This document shows, in pieces, positions 27,763 to 40,760 of a stretch of DNA of 64,000 nucleotides. This stretch comes from Rhea pennata. Lineage: Eukaryota > Chordata > Aves > Rheiformes > Rheidae. How positions within the stretch are numbered: position 1 is the stretch's first letter; each line of letters starts with the position of its first letter. The notes under the pieces were generated by a model, which was not told where the DNA came from, did no database searches, and saw only the letters and a list, made by a program, of their open reading frames with translations. Both the position numbers and the translations under genes were made by a program. The stretch spans positions 5,291,001 to 5,355,000 of the forward strand of contig NC_084665.1 of the NCBI RefSeq assembly GCF_028389875.1, given 5' to 3'.

Positions 27763-30700
27763 GGGAGGTGGCCGGCGCGGAGAGCCCTGCCCCTGGCCCG
27801 GGGCTCACGGGCTCTCGGCCACAAAGAGGAAGCGGCGTGTAGCGTGAGGGTTTTGCCCGCTCACCTGCGCCGCTCGCTTGCCTCTGCCCTCGCCACCTGC
27901 GTGTGACGGGTTTTCGGCCCTGGGCCTAGGGGAGAACAGGAATGGCCCCACGGTTTTTATTTTTCTTCCCTGGCACGGCGCTGTGTGATGCCCCAGGAGT
28001 TCTTCCCACAGCATGTCAGCTTTCCCTCTGCTGTAGATGGAGTCACTTTGTTTATTAAATAAAAATAAGTTTACTGGAGGTAAAATCAGGCCAGGCAGTT
28101 CTCTTCGCCAAAGCACAAACCCTTGTGAGGAGGCTGGTTATTATTATGTCTTTGTTTTCTTGCTCTTCTTAATTGAACTTTTTGAATAATTAGAGAGACC
28201 TGGCCCTTTGACTAGCTGCTTTGCCTGGTGTTCGTCCTTTTTGGCTTGTTTTCCAGAAACTAGAATAAAGGCGACATTTGTTCTGTTGGCCTCGGAGGAA
28301 CTGACTGGAACAACTGCGGTATGAGGATGTGACAGGGAAGGCGCTCCCGTGCCGTTAGGGAACTGACTGTAAGAGCCTTTCTGCTTCTCTACCACGTTCT
28401 CCTCTCGCCCCGCAACACCCCAAAGGGTGTTGAATGGCCTGGTTGCACCACCAGCAAGGCGAAGCTGGAGGTGAAGGAGCCAGGAGTTTTGTCCCCACTG
28501 TCTTGCCTATGGCACAGCTATTTCTGTTTCTTCTAGGGAGGCTTTCTCCAGCAGAAAAGGTCCATCTGCCTATGTACTGCCTAGCAAGTCTGGGGAGTGA
28601 GACTGCCCTCCTGGGAAGCAATATGCCATGTACTTCAGCAGGAGCTTCCCCATGGGACGTCCTGCTCTGCAAGGGCCAGGATGGGTGCCACAACCTGAGC
28701 TACTGCATTCGTTCTTCTGAAACAGGGAGAGGTCTGAGCCAAATCTGTCCCTTCACCCACACGGTCTTGTTACATTGTCAGCGCTGAATGGGCCCCACTG
28801 AATATTTGTACCAGCCTCCCTGACAGGGAAGCTTTGAGGTTTCATGCTGATTCCTGAAGGCCTGAGCTTGCAGAGCTGACACTGGAGTGAGTTGATAGGT
28901 ATTTGTGTCCCACTGAAATAAAGCTGAGAGTTACGAGTTACTGAACTTGACTTGTTGACCAGGTACAAAAAGCATTTTGCAGAAACGTTTTGCAGCTAGG
29001 TATTGTCTTCCTGTTCTGGGTTTGTATAGCCCTTTGCTGGGACTCTTAAAATACTGAGAATTGCATATGGATTAAGAAGAAGTGGCATGGCATGAGCACC
29101 ATTTGGGAACATCTAATGATCTGCCCAGCCCAGCCACCAAAGCCATTGCTGAGAACTGGCAAACCCAGAACTTCGTCTTAATCCGAGCACCTTGTATCTT
29201 ACAGCCGCTCCCTTTGATGACTTAGAGAGGTGTATCTAATTCTTAGCTGGCCTTCACCGAAAAGGAATGCAGCACGATCGCAGTTTTGGTGTGGTGTAAT
29301 TATCTTGCCTTTCTTGCCCCATTACCACTGACATTGCTCTCCTCACGCCTGGGTTTATAGGCTGGCTTGTACAACCTCTCTGCTTTGCTTTGTTGTTGTT
29401 GTTTTTCTTAATGACGTTGTCAAGAAGATGGGAGGTGTTTGCTGGTTTCATGGAAGCTTCCTTTGGTTTCTGTGTGGCAAGGCACTGAAGTCCTGGTTTT
29501 TGAAAGACTGAAAAAGTTGAGTAATAAGATAAAGAAGAAAGTCTGGCAATAAGTTTTATTCACATGAGCAAGTAGTGGTTGGAGCCAAGTGTTTTATGAT
29601 GTTTTAACCACAAAATAGTTCAGGGGATTTTCTCCCTTTCAGAGCTACTGCTGGACTCTTATAGTGCTGATATACATGATATACATGGCTCCTCGTTTTG
29701 ACCTTTTGTAGCGTTGACACTGCAAATCATTGGACAGAGGTTTGGGGGACTAAGCCCAAGCTTGCATAAATTTGCCCTGCGCCCAAGGCGGGGGTTTGGA
29801 CAGGGTGGTGCTGATGACTTGCTGCCCAGCAGTTGGGGATGGAAGTCAGCAATGTACTGGAAAGCAGAGTGGGAGATGCCATACTTCCCTTCTTGCTGTT
29901 GCTTCAAAGAGTCCATCTACTGGATTCTGCTGGCACCACGTAGCAGGACTGAAGTGCAGGGTGACCTCTTCACACACCGGCTACCCATGGACATGCTCTG
30001 AGGCCTGCCCTCCCACGCTCACTCACAGGAAATACAAAAGACTGGTGTCAGCACAGATAGCACCCGGAGGGTGTGTGGTGCACCTGTGCATTTTCACAGG
30101 GTAATGCCGTCCTCTTCTCAGGGACGGATGTGCAAATCTGGCACCCAGGGCAGGACCCACCTCTTGATTTGCCTTTTCATACTGGCTGACATTTATACAG
30201 ACCATTTCACAGTTTAAAACTTAAAACTTGACATTTATTTAGTTTGACTTTCTTTTTGCTGATCGCTGAATGATCTGGTCTGAGCCTTGCCCTTAGGGGT
30301 TCAAACTCTCACTGTGCATGAGTCTAGTAATGAAGACAATTTTCTGGGGCTCTCGGGAACAGCAATCGAGTAAATTCTTGTGTGCAGAGGTGGGCCTGGT
30401 GAGTGAGTCATTTGATTGAGCTCAAGACCTGCTGCATGTCTGCTGCGAAACATGTGTCTATTAGAAATACTTGTCTTGCAGATTATTTACTGGACTCTGC
30501 ACCAGGAACTAGGGGTACGTACATAAAGACACTTCAGATAAGGCATTATTTATTAGCTGATAACTGATCACGTTCAAAACCTTTTAGCTCTTCCAATCCT
30601 TTTCACAAGGAATCGATGCCCAAGTGCCTGGGGCAGGCAGTGGTAATACCTGCAAAGCTGTAATGGGAACTGGAGGCATCTGCAAGGGGCAGACTCTGTT

Positions 30701-32888
30701 TATGACTTGGAGGCTAATTTATCCTACTGTGCCTTATGAAGGCCTCCTTGTGTTGTGTCTCTAGCACTTTTAGTGTGAATTTCATGATATTGGCTCTTTT
30801 CAGTTTCAGTTCGAGGGTTTCCGACATTTCACAAATACCTGGTGTTTACTTTTTCACACATTCTTTTGTCTAAAAAGGCAGTTTCTAGCTTGTGAACATG
30901 GAGAGCAGTTTGAGAACATGGCTACTTCTGTAAGAACTGAAACCCAGTGGCAAATAAAGAGGAGCTGTTACACATATTTCTTAAATATTGTGATTTTTAG
31001 GCTGACCTCCTCAATTTTGGTGAAGGGTTAGTTCAGCATACTTTATTATATCTGCCAGAGGACATGGAAGAAGACTACAAAGGGGCTTTTAACCGTAAGC
31101 ATCAGCATGCCAAAAGGTCTTTCTACATACGTTTTAAATTATTACCAATTGCTCCATCTGGAAGAGGCTTCCTGTTACTTTATATGATCTGAGGGACAGG
31201 GTGGGGGCTGTTTACTATTATTAGAAGCTTCAAAGAAAATATTCTCTGTTTATGAGTTGAAAGACCTGTCTTATTATTTCCATTTTTACTATGCTTTTCC
31301 ACTGACAATTACTCTCTCTTTCTAATTCATTCCAGCAAATGAAGCCTTGACCACGAGAGGGTTAGAACTCTGTATTTTAACTACCAGCCCTGGCAGTTAA
31401 AGCTGTATGCAGTGTAGATTCTGCATTCAATTGCATATGGGCAAGGCAGTGTCTCAGTGAATATGCTTAGATATAGATAACTGGTCAGTCCAAACCATTG
31501 TACCAGTTTGGGTGCATTAGAAGCAGAGTCTGGTGAAACTACAGTCAGTATCTGACTGTGTCCCAAAAGTCTGCAGGAGCAGCTCTGGACAAGGCTCCGG
31601 TGACTGCTCTTCATCCTCCAAGAGGGTTCAGAAGACCCAAGCTCAGGTGGCACAACTGCACCAGCAGGAACCGAGGCTAGTCCTGAGAAGAAATGGGCAG
31701 ATGGAAACTCTGCTTTGGACTGGTGCAGCTTTGCTGTGTCTCCCTGGGTGGGTAATTAAGCAAGGCTTTTACTGCCTTTACACAGAGGTTTCGGGTGCTG
31801 AATTCTCACTAAGGTGTTGTTACAGTCTAAACTCATCTTTCCATTTGGATCCTATGAGGAATCCTCCATTAGTAACACTTTGCTCTGACAGGCGTCCTGC
31901 TGTGCATTGCGGCAGTTGAGAGTGAACTAAATAATTAATTAAAGAAGCAAGTTTTGTTGAGTACATGACTTAGAAAATGGAAAAGAACAGGACTATTGCA
32001 ACAGTGAACTATGCAGTGGATTTCAGTGGTAGCCTTGGACAAACATGTTCTGCCTTACAGTTTCTAAGCATTGCACCTGACCATCCATTGTTTCAAAATT
32101 ACTTTCTGTCCCATAATTATCTTCACAGGGGAAGGCCAATCCAAAGTGATTTCTTGTTTTTCTTTTCCAAGGTTGTTTATTAATTTCAACCTTTAATAAT
32201 AAAGGTGAATAAACAAAAGAAAAACATGGCAATATACTACCTAGCATTTAAAATAGAGAGAACATCTGTGTGTGCTACAGCACACTTCATTGGTGGGCAT
32301 GAAAGTGTCTTACAAAAGTCATAATCCTCATTTCAAAGGTGAGGAAACAGAGGTGGTGAAAGGGAAAATGAGCGGCAAAGCAGGGCAGGAGTCTCACGGG
32401 CCTGTACTGCAGGCAAAGATGAGGGAACACAGGAGACCAAACTTGTCCTAACTTAATCAGGACAGCTCAGGTCCCAAGTGAAGACACAGTGACACTGCAG
32501 GAAAAGTAGCAAATCATGCCACAAGCTATGGAGCCAGCGAAGGCTGGTTTCCCACAATTTTGTGTCTGAAGAGTAGTCCAGGGGTTGTCCGATGTTGGCT
32601 TTTGATGGAGTGTCACTATGGCCTTTCCCTCGCTCGAGGAGTCTGCCTCCTCAGCTTTGGCATCTGTTTCCACAAAACCTTTGGGTGCTTGAGAATTTTT
32701 GAACCCTTTCCTTTATTGTGGATGTGATCAGCATGAGCCAGTTGAATCGCGGGGTACACATGCTTAGCTGCACATGTGCACGCACACAAACATACGTGTC
32801 TTGGCCTCGTTGTCATAACGTATCTTACCCTTTGCAACCTTGCACTCGGTCAGCATTTTAACGTTGTAAAGTCTGTACTTTTAAACTC

Positions 32889-32909
32889 CCCCCCCCCCTT
32901 TTTTTTCTT
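32889..32909. repeat. C-run followed by T-run
   Basis: Eleven or so C directly followed by eight T; a polypyrimidine tract in intergenic DNA. Confidence 0.85.
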
Positions 32910-33047
32910 TGTGGAGTCCTGAAAGCAAATAAAGGGTGGTACAGCAAGGATGTTCACGGTGTTGATTTGGTAGACAACATTATTTAAGCTTACTGGAAAA
33001 TACTTTTCAAGGGGAGACACACAATGCCTCAGAACTGAACTTGCAAC

Positions 33048-33079
33048 TCTGTGTAACTGCACCTTTGTGTAACTGCACT
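33048..33079. repeat. two-copy tandem duplication
   Basis: CTTTGTGTAACTGCACT follows an adjacent near-identical CTCTGTGTAACTGCAC; one mismatch distinguishes the copies. Likely replication slippage. Confidence 0.7.
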
Positions 33080-34938
33080 GACTGCCTGGGCTGGCCCCTT
33101 GCACCCCATCCTCACGCAGGGCGTAGCTGAACGTGCTGTCCTTGGAGGTCAACTCTTGGTGCGGGGAACAGTCTGTCCTCAGGTTTGTCACACGCTGTGC
33201 TACACAACTGATAGTTATTGTTCATGATAACCGCTTTGCAATAGATTGCAGCGTAACCTTCTGATTAACAGTACATCACTGTCTGCTTTCTGTTTCCGTA
33301 GACGAGCATTGCAAAAGATGGGTAGCAAGGGCAGATTGTCCAGCTTTGTTGTTCACCTCCTTTGACTTTCAACTCTCTCTTCTTGATGAAGCCCATGTTA
33401 CCCATCAATTAAAAAGATGCAGGATTGTGTTCTTAGCCTACAGGTGTTTTAATACTGTTTTAAAGTTTTAATAATAAACATTCCAAGATTATCCAGTGAA
33501 ATGTGCTATATAAATGCAGATTAATGTTATTAGAAAGCCTGCAGGTTCTTTACCTTGTGTGTCTCTTCTGTGGTGTCTGCCAGCAGACCTGAATACATTT
33601 ACTTCTCAGATTAATAATCTTAGATGTAATATCAACTGAATATTATAGCACATTGTACCATACAACCTATGATAATACTGTTTAGCATCTTTGTTATTAG
33701 TGCATCTCTTCATATTTTTATTGTTACAGGTCCCAGAAGCATTACTTGTGGTCAGACCTCAAAGACCTAGTAATATTTCAATTTTACAGTAGGAAAACTG
33801 AGACCCATTTTTCAAGCAAAAACTCTGAGCTAGTGGTGTTGAAACTGGTCTCCTACCTCTCACGTGCTTTATCTCCAAGCACTGAGAAACATCATTTTTT
33901 CAAAAACACTGAAGACTGTAAATTACAGAACCTCAACATAGAGCTTGCAAATGAAAGTAAATTTGCTAAACAAAATTGTTTCTCCATCCATACATTGTGA
34001 GTGGAATGTTTACTAGGTGCTTGAGTGGATGGGATCCCTGTGTGTCTGGCTACTCTTGGAGAGATATTTTATCCAGGGGGAAAAGCCCTCACTTGTTACC
34101 AGTGGCTCCTGCTCTATTGGCTGGCTACTGGATGTTTTAGATCTACTATGTACTTTATTAGTAATTTTCTTTTGATACAGAGGCTTTATACTGGTTACTA
34201 CTATGTTCCTCAGTCCAACAATGCTTTATAGACTTACAGGCTTGAGACTGTTCATAAAGAGTCATTTGGAGAAGTGGTGGTGGTGGAAAAGGGACAGCTA
34301 CCTCAAGTTCCCTCTTCTGCACACCTTACCAGGAGAACAGCCATGTTACTAGGCCAGACATGTTTGTCATCCTTTCCATTTCATGAACCTTGCCTTCCTT
34401 GCTACCCTGTGGCCTAGCATCAAGACAAGCGGAGGAATATTTCTCTCACTCCTGATGAGGAGGATGCTTTGAAAGGAGATGCTGGTTCAATCTCTGCTAG
34501 AGTGAGGATGGCATTTCCAGTCTCCCTCACCTTTGGTGAGTGTCCTGATCCCCCTGGTCAGCACTGGCAATGTCAGAGGTAAAGCAAAGAACAAGCCTCT
34601 TGTTTCATGACCACGTACCAAAGGGATTCCAAGTCCACCTTAAGAAGACAGAGATGCCTCTTTCCTTAGCTATTGATATTGGTCATGTTAGGTGTTAATT
34701 GCAATTACTGTCTATTACTGCAAATCCTATTTTTACATGCCTGCCTTTCCCCTTGACTTACATCAGAAGTGCAGGTGAGTAGCTTGGGCTTGGGAACTCC
34801 ATTGAGCCAAGCATCTCAAAGGGAGGTGTGGGAGCTGCTGTCACCACACCTAAACCTCTTGCTGATCTGTGGCCTACATGCCAAAGGTGAATAGTTGTTA
34901 TTGATGGAGGAGCTGCCTTGTTTGCTTCTATACCACTG

Positions 34939-34948
34939 AATAAATAAA
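34939..34948 (+). terminator. AATAAATAAA, possible polyadenylation signal
   Basis: Doubled AATAAA followed by a T/C-rich stretch (34985-35030), an arrangement seen in transcript ends and in LTR R/U5 regions. No exon, LTR pair or primer-binding site is found nearby, so the source is unknown. Confidence 0.2.
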
Positions 34949-36812
34949 GCAAGTTTCCCAGCTGTTCCGTACCAACTCTCTGTGTCATTCTCTTTCTTAA
35001 TCTCCCTGTCTTTCCTCTGTGGCTTCCTCCTGCAATTTGAGCTCTGACAGGCAACCCCCAGAGTGGTAGGGTCTTCTCAGCTGAAGAGAGCTTTCCAGGG
35101 GCAATCTTGCTTTGAATTCCTTGAGTGTCCTGAATGCTTGTCTCTACATCCTTCTTCCCAAAACCATCTGTGACAAAAGATGAAGTTTTTGCTCTGTGTT
35201 GCAATGGCCATGTTTAATAGTTGAACATTGAAGTTGCTAGCCACTCCTTACCAGCATGCCCTATTCCTAAAGAAGCCTTTTAAACTAGGACTGCTGGAGG
35301 GCAAGGGCATTTACTGACCAAATCATCTGCAGAAGAGTTGATCTTTGCCCTTCAATGTTGCAATATTTTCCCCAAGTCCATGACCTGAATAGCACATTAG
35401 ATTTCCTCAAGGGTGCCTGGTCCCCTTGTTGTCCAAGCAACATGGACATGGCTCCTGTTGTTTGTTTCAGTAGTTGCAGTGATCTCAGTGACATTATAAA
35501 AAAATACTTTGGATGATCCATCAAGGTATTTCCAAAAGCAGAAAAGCAGAGTGATGGGACACACAAAAGCCCATTATGAGAGTAGTACAGTAGTTAAATG
35601 GACAGCCTCTGTGGATGTTCTGGGTCAATACAAGTAATGATGGTGCTGTACTAAGCTTTTACTCCGTTAGAGCAGCTCTATCACATTAATCTCCTCGGTG
35701 TTGTGCTAGAGAATGCTGCATAGTTGTTTTTTTTTCTTTCTTCTTTTTTTTTAATTTGTAAATCCACATCCTAATCTGGCAGGCTTTCTACAGCACAAAC
35801 ATGTCAGCAAGATATAGGTGAATCTTTCTTCCGTGTGATCTGACAAAGATGTGTATCTTGTCTTCTTTGCCTATGACATAGCTCCTGTAGAAATGCTTTT
35901 TGTGGAACTGGGGAGATAGTTATTTTTAATGGCAGTTTTATGCTGTCTGTTAAAGTCCTAGTATAGTAGAGGTGCATGTGATTATGCTGGCATAAAAATG
36001 CTTGTGTTTATGTGGTTCTGGGAACCGCTATGAGGCATGCTAGCAAAAGCATTTTTTCCTTGTATGTTGGGAAAGCTGGTACTGTGATTGAATGTAACTG
36101 TAAAAAAAACAAGCCTGTAACTACTTTTCATTCACAGGCCCTCACCATCACCATATAGACAGGGAAACGGGAGCTGTGAGGGGTCAAATGGGTTGATGCC
36201 CAGCACATCCCATGATCTTCAGCTGCCCACTGCAGGCACAAACTGCTAGATACCAGAGACTCCCTTTACAGAGAAAAATTTCTAGGAAGTGAAGAGCCTG
36301 ATGTGTTTTCAACACCTATTTTAGAGTGGGTTGAACTGTGGCCTAGAAAAATCTATTTCTAGCCGCTGAGGATAAATGGAGCCCGGGGGAACGAGATCAA
36401 TCACTTACCACGTAAATGTCCGGTGTGGGTTAGCTGAACCTCCCTTTCAGTCTATCAGACCGAGGTCCTCAGCACATCCCCAGACTGCCAGCCTTGCTTC
36501 CCACCCACGCGGGCACGGTGCCCACTGCAAGTGTAAGGCAGCAGTCCCTGCTCAGCTTGTTTTAATTAAAAACAACTTTATTGTTTGGTACATACCATCA
36601 GAATGCACAATATAATCCGAGGCACAGAAGGCTCCTGCCCTGAGGACGTTTCCCTGTAAACAGATGGCAAGCACAAAACACACTAGGAGAGCCAAAAAGC
36701 TCTGTGTTTGGGATTTCTTTCTCCTTTGGACAGACATTATTGCTGGTTGATGTGGGCCACAGTTTCGGTCTTTAAGGCTAAGGCAGCGTGGGAAGCCTAT
36801 GAGGAAAAAATG

Positions 36813-36851
36813 TGAAACCAAGGGAGGGAAAAGAAACCAAGGGAGGGAAGA
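36813..36851. repeat. two-copy tandem duplication
   Basis: GAAACCAAGGGAGGGAA occurs twice in a row, separated by two or three A. Likely recent slippage, as the copies are identical over 16 bases. Confidence 0.8.
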
Positions 36852-39800
36852 GACAACCCGTTAGCGTTCTCCAGTGGGGATTTTATTTCAGCCTGTCCCC
36901 CTGGCTCTGCGCTTAGCACTGTAGGGATACACCTTGCCAGGGAGCAGCTCTGCCCGGGAAGGTGTAGAGTCCATATAGGCAGGAGAGAGGGTGTGGGAGA
37001 GGAAGGATTCGGCTTGATTTCCCAGGCTTGAAACAGATTTGCCGACTGACGTCATGACTTGTACAAGGGATGTCGGCAGCAGAGCCAGTAATTAAACCCC
37101 TGGCATCCCAGCCAGAGGCACTGTCACGTCCTTCTCCCACTGAAGCAGAGCTCGTCTGACACAGCAGAAGTCTTACGTAACGAGGCCAGAATTTTCATTT
37201 TGGTAGCAATGGTTTCTGGAGAACTGATGTGTATGATTTTCGCTATCTCTAAGTTAGAGAACAAGCTTCCTTCTTTCCCCCAAACAGTCTCGCGCTGTGC
37301 TCGGTCGCTTCCCGGGTCAGGGAGCGAGGGTTCACCTTCCGCGTAACGAGCCCAGGCTGTTGTTTGCATTCCCTCTTTGTTTTGTAGTGCAATGATGGAG
37401 CTTTGCACTGGCATGTGAGACACTTTCTTACTGGTCATGTACAATTGCAATCACATCTCAGAAGCATTTTGGCACATTGCCCCCCTGGCAGTGAACGATC
37501 TTACTAGCAGCTTCTCAGGCTGAGATGTTTTTGTTGAAATGCCCGTCTCTGTTATTGCAAAGCCTTTTCCTTTCTCCCCTGTCTATTTTAGCCATATCAG
37601 AAGGTTTGAAATCTTTTCAAAGAATCTTTGATGTTTTTCAACATTTGGAGTGGGCTTGAATAAACAATTGTTAGGGAAAAAAATATTATGGTATTAACAA
37701 ACCCCCTTCTTAATGTGGTTCTTGGCTTATTATTCTGGCTGACACACTCTCTTACAGATGCACTATTACAATAGCAGTAGTGCAGTAGCAAATCATGATT
37801 ATTTCGGGTAGGAAGAATCGCACCACCATACTCTAACGTGTTCGTTGTCTATCCTGTGAGTGCGAGCATGCATTTCTTGTAGACACACTTGCCGTGTGGT
37901 TTTCTCAAAACAGGTTTAAAGCTGATTGATATTTTCTACCACCACCTGAATAACACCTGAAACTGTGGGATAATTAAGATCAAGTTTTACAATCCGCTGG
38001 TTACCTTTTCAGGCAGAAATCTTCATTCAGCCAAAGATAATAGATTAGCGTCAGTGAGTTCATCAGCTATAAATTTAAGGTGTAAAGTAAAATGAACACA
38101 CAAAATTTCCACCCTGCTTCTTCCCACCTGTTTTTAAGACTGTTGGTTTATTTTGGAAGGCTTACCGGTTCAAGACTTCAAAATCACTGACTACATATGG
38201 GGAGCAAAATGCGATATGTTTTGGTCTTTTGTAGACAGAGGAGGTTGAAGTGTTGATATGGAGCTGGTGTGGGAAAAGGATTCTGGTGTCCTTGATGAAG
38301 AAGGAAGAGAACTGGAGAGCAGGATGGGGGGAAGCCCGTGTTGTTCAGGGATCGCTGCCCAAGTTCAAAGCACTTGTGCAGGTGCTTGCCTCTAATCTGA
38401 TGTTTAAACCCAGACCTGAATCAGTTAAATACCTACACAAACATAAAATTCAGTGTCACCTAAACATACACCGCTGTGCTTTGCTGAGTCACTCTGCAAA
38501 ATATAAGTGGGTTGTGGCAAGAGGATTTCTAGTCCACAGATTTAAGCTTACTGAGGCCATCAGGTTAGAGCTGAAGTATTTTGTAGAAACCTAGCTACCA
38601 ATGTCAAAGTCTGGGTGAGTGCAGCTTCTGGAAATGTTTCCAATTAACATCTTTAATCTTATTATCTAAAGTCTTTTATCTTCAAATTTTCTTAGGTGTT
38701 TGCTTGTTTTCTTTACATTTGTTTACATATACAGAACTGAAAGTTTTTCTGGAAATGCTGGTATGGCTTTTAACTGTAAGAATGATTCACTGAGAATAAT
38801 TAATTCAAAGATCTTGGCATCTCTTTTCCTTGTAATGTAATGTAATATCCACCTTGTTGGTGGCTATTCTGTGATTTTCTTGAAAGTGTTTTTCTGCTGA
38901 ATGTGCATGTATACGCTCACTCCCACAGACTTGCACACATTTGCAAATGCAGACACTTCCCTCTGCTTCCTTTGGAACTTTTAAATGGCTCCGTGTTTCT
39001 TGAGCAGGACATATCTGACCTGCAGAATCAACACTTTCTGCCACATGTCTCCTTTATGTGTGTCCAGAAGCAAGACCAAGCTTTCGAGATTTGCAGGACC
39101 CATCCTATGGACCCACTGGCTTTTTGTCCATATGATAAAACTTCCTGAGCTTCCAGAGCAGGGCAGTTGCAGGCAAACTGCATCTCGGAAAGGGTCTGTG
39201 CTCTGTGCCGGCTCCTGAAGTGCGCCTGGGCTTCGTTTGGGAGACTGCTGGTTGGTGTGGATCAAACCAGGCCAGGCACTTTCCTAAAGAATTAAACAAT
39301 ACATATGATTTGCTGCCAGAGCCCAGATCTGTCACCCAGCGTTGTTTAATTTATTGGCTTCTGTGCAAGTACTGTTTTCAATGCAGAAGCTTTAGCTTGC
39401 TCACATTTTAATATTATTGGCAGCAAAAGCAGTGAGTTCTGTATGCTTCAGACTTTGTGAGCCCGCAGGAGTATTACTTACATTCAGAATTAAGTGTGGA
39501 CCTTACAGTCTGTGAAACAAGCTCATACATAGTATAAAGGCTAAGATATCCCTACTGGCCCTGTGAATAAAGTCTCCCATGAGATGTTGTTATTACTTGA
39601 ACTATTTGCCTCATAGAGCTCCCGAATTTCGTGTGGAATTTAGGCACCTAAAGAGAAATTGGGAGGGGGCTAAATATGTTTAAAGTGCAGTATCTCATGT
39701 TTTTTCTCCTGTTTTGAAAAAGGTGATTTACAGCAGCGCCAGAATTTCCTGTGCTTTAACACTTTGCACTGTTATTTCAGGAGCTAAAAGCTATTATGGT

Positions 39801-40229
39801 GCTTTTTAATCACCAGCACTCTGTGACAAAAAACGTAGTTGCTTTGCAGTGATGGGTCGTATCATTGCAGTACTGGTAGCTCCTTTGGAGCCTGCGCAAG
39901 GTCACTAGCAGGCTGGCTGGGTTTAACCAAATCTTGGTAATGTAAGGAGCCTGCAGCAGAATATGCAGCCAATCCATAATTATGTTCCTGTTTTTTCTAC
40001 CTTTTATATGAAACAGTCACTGGCACAGGACAATTTTATAAATTCAGGGAGGGCCGACATTATTATAAATAACTATAACAACACTTGACTCTTTGAGGGC
40101 TTTTATCCAAATGCCTCCAAGCCCTTACTCTTCAAAAAGAGAGATAAATGTAATTATCACAGCTCTAAAGTGGGGAGAGCTGAGGAATACTGATCTTAAT
40201 GAACTGCTCGTGGATATACAGCAAAGCAG

Positions 40230-40760
40230 TAGCAGAGCTGGGAACAGCAACCAGCTTTCCCGCGTCCCATCCGTGCCGCTGGGTCCCTCTGCCACCTCTA
40301 CTGGGAAGCAACAGCAGTGGGAGAAACGTGACAAAAGGCCCCAGCGGGGCAAAGCTGAGCGTGGCCCTGGGGCGCCGGGACGGCCCAGTGCCCCGCTGAG
40401 CTGCTCGGGCGGACGCCAGGAACGCGGCGGATGTCTGGGACCTCCTCGCGCTTTGTCCCAGCGACAACGTCGAAGTTTGCTTGCGGGTAAGCACGCCGCC
40501 CGCCGAGCCGCCCCCTGCCACCATAGCTGCGCTATCCCGGGAGAGGCAAGCTCTCCTCTTCCGTCCCTCGGATTAAGCCGCAGCGATATTCCCGCTGCGG
40601 TGTCTTCCCTTGCAAAGCGAGACCTTTTCGCTCTGACCTGGCCCTAACTGCCAGGCCAGTCGACCTGCGCCGAGTGCCTGCTTGTTCCCGAAAGCCGAGC
40701 CACGCGCCTGAGAGGAGGGGCTGTGCTCCGGGGCGCAGAGACGAGATAAGCAACTACTGA
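40230..40760. promoter_or_regulatory. orphan CpG-rich patch, possible promoter
   Basis: GC content and CpG frequency rise sharply here compared with both flanks. There is no supported coding gene; the 184-codon plus frame across it is Pro/Arg/Ser-rich, as expected from GC-rich DNA. A good plus-strand donor (CGG|GTAAGC, exon end 40486) follows the CpG-rich core, so a non-coding first exon on the plus strand is possible. Confidence 0.35.

Larger units (their letters stand above)
27901..40229. other. gene-poor intergenic stretch
   Basis: No supported exon on either strand. Long chance frames occur at 28144-28500 (minus, lysine-rich tail) and 34758-35204 (minus, 148 codons). Phrases such as ATTTAGGCACCTAAA near 39640 suggest scattered old-repeat dust. 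Small tandem duplications and homopolymers are listed separately. PELI1, expected on this side from human gene order, is not visible. Confidence 0.5.

Noticed and set aside
28144-28500. Minus-strand frame ending in a lysine-rich tail (SIKKSKKTKT)
   Set aside because: Looks protein-like at its end, but no acceptor, start or upstream exon fits, and the upstream half is random. Possible but unsupported.
34758-35204. Minus-strand open frame of 148 codons
   Set aside because: No motif, no splice support. Adjacent frames are also partly open.
40093-40647. Plus-strand open frame of 184 codons
   Set aside because: Pro/Arg/Ser-rich frame generated by the CpG-rich patch; no motif. The CpG patch itself is reported instead.
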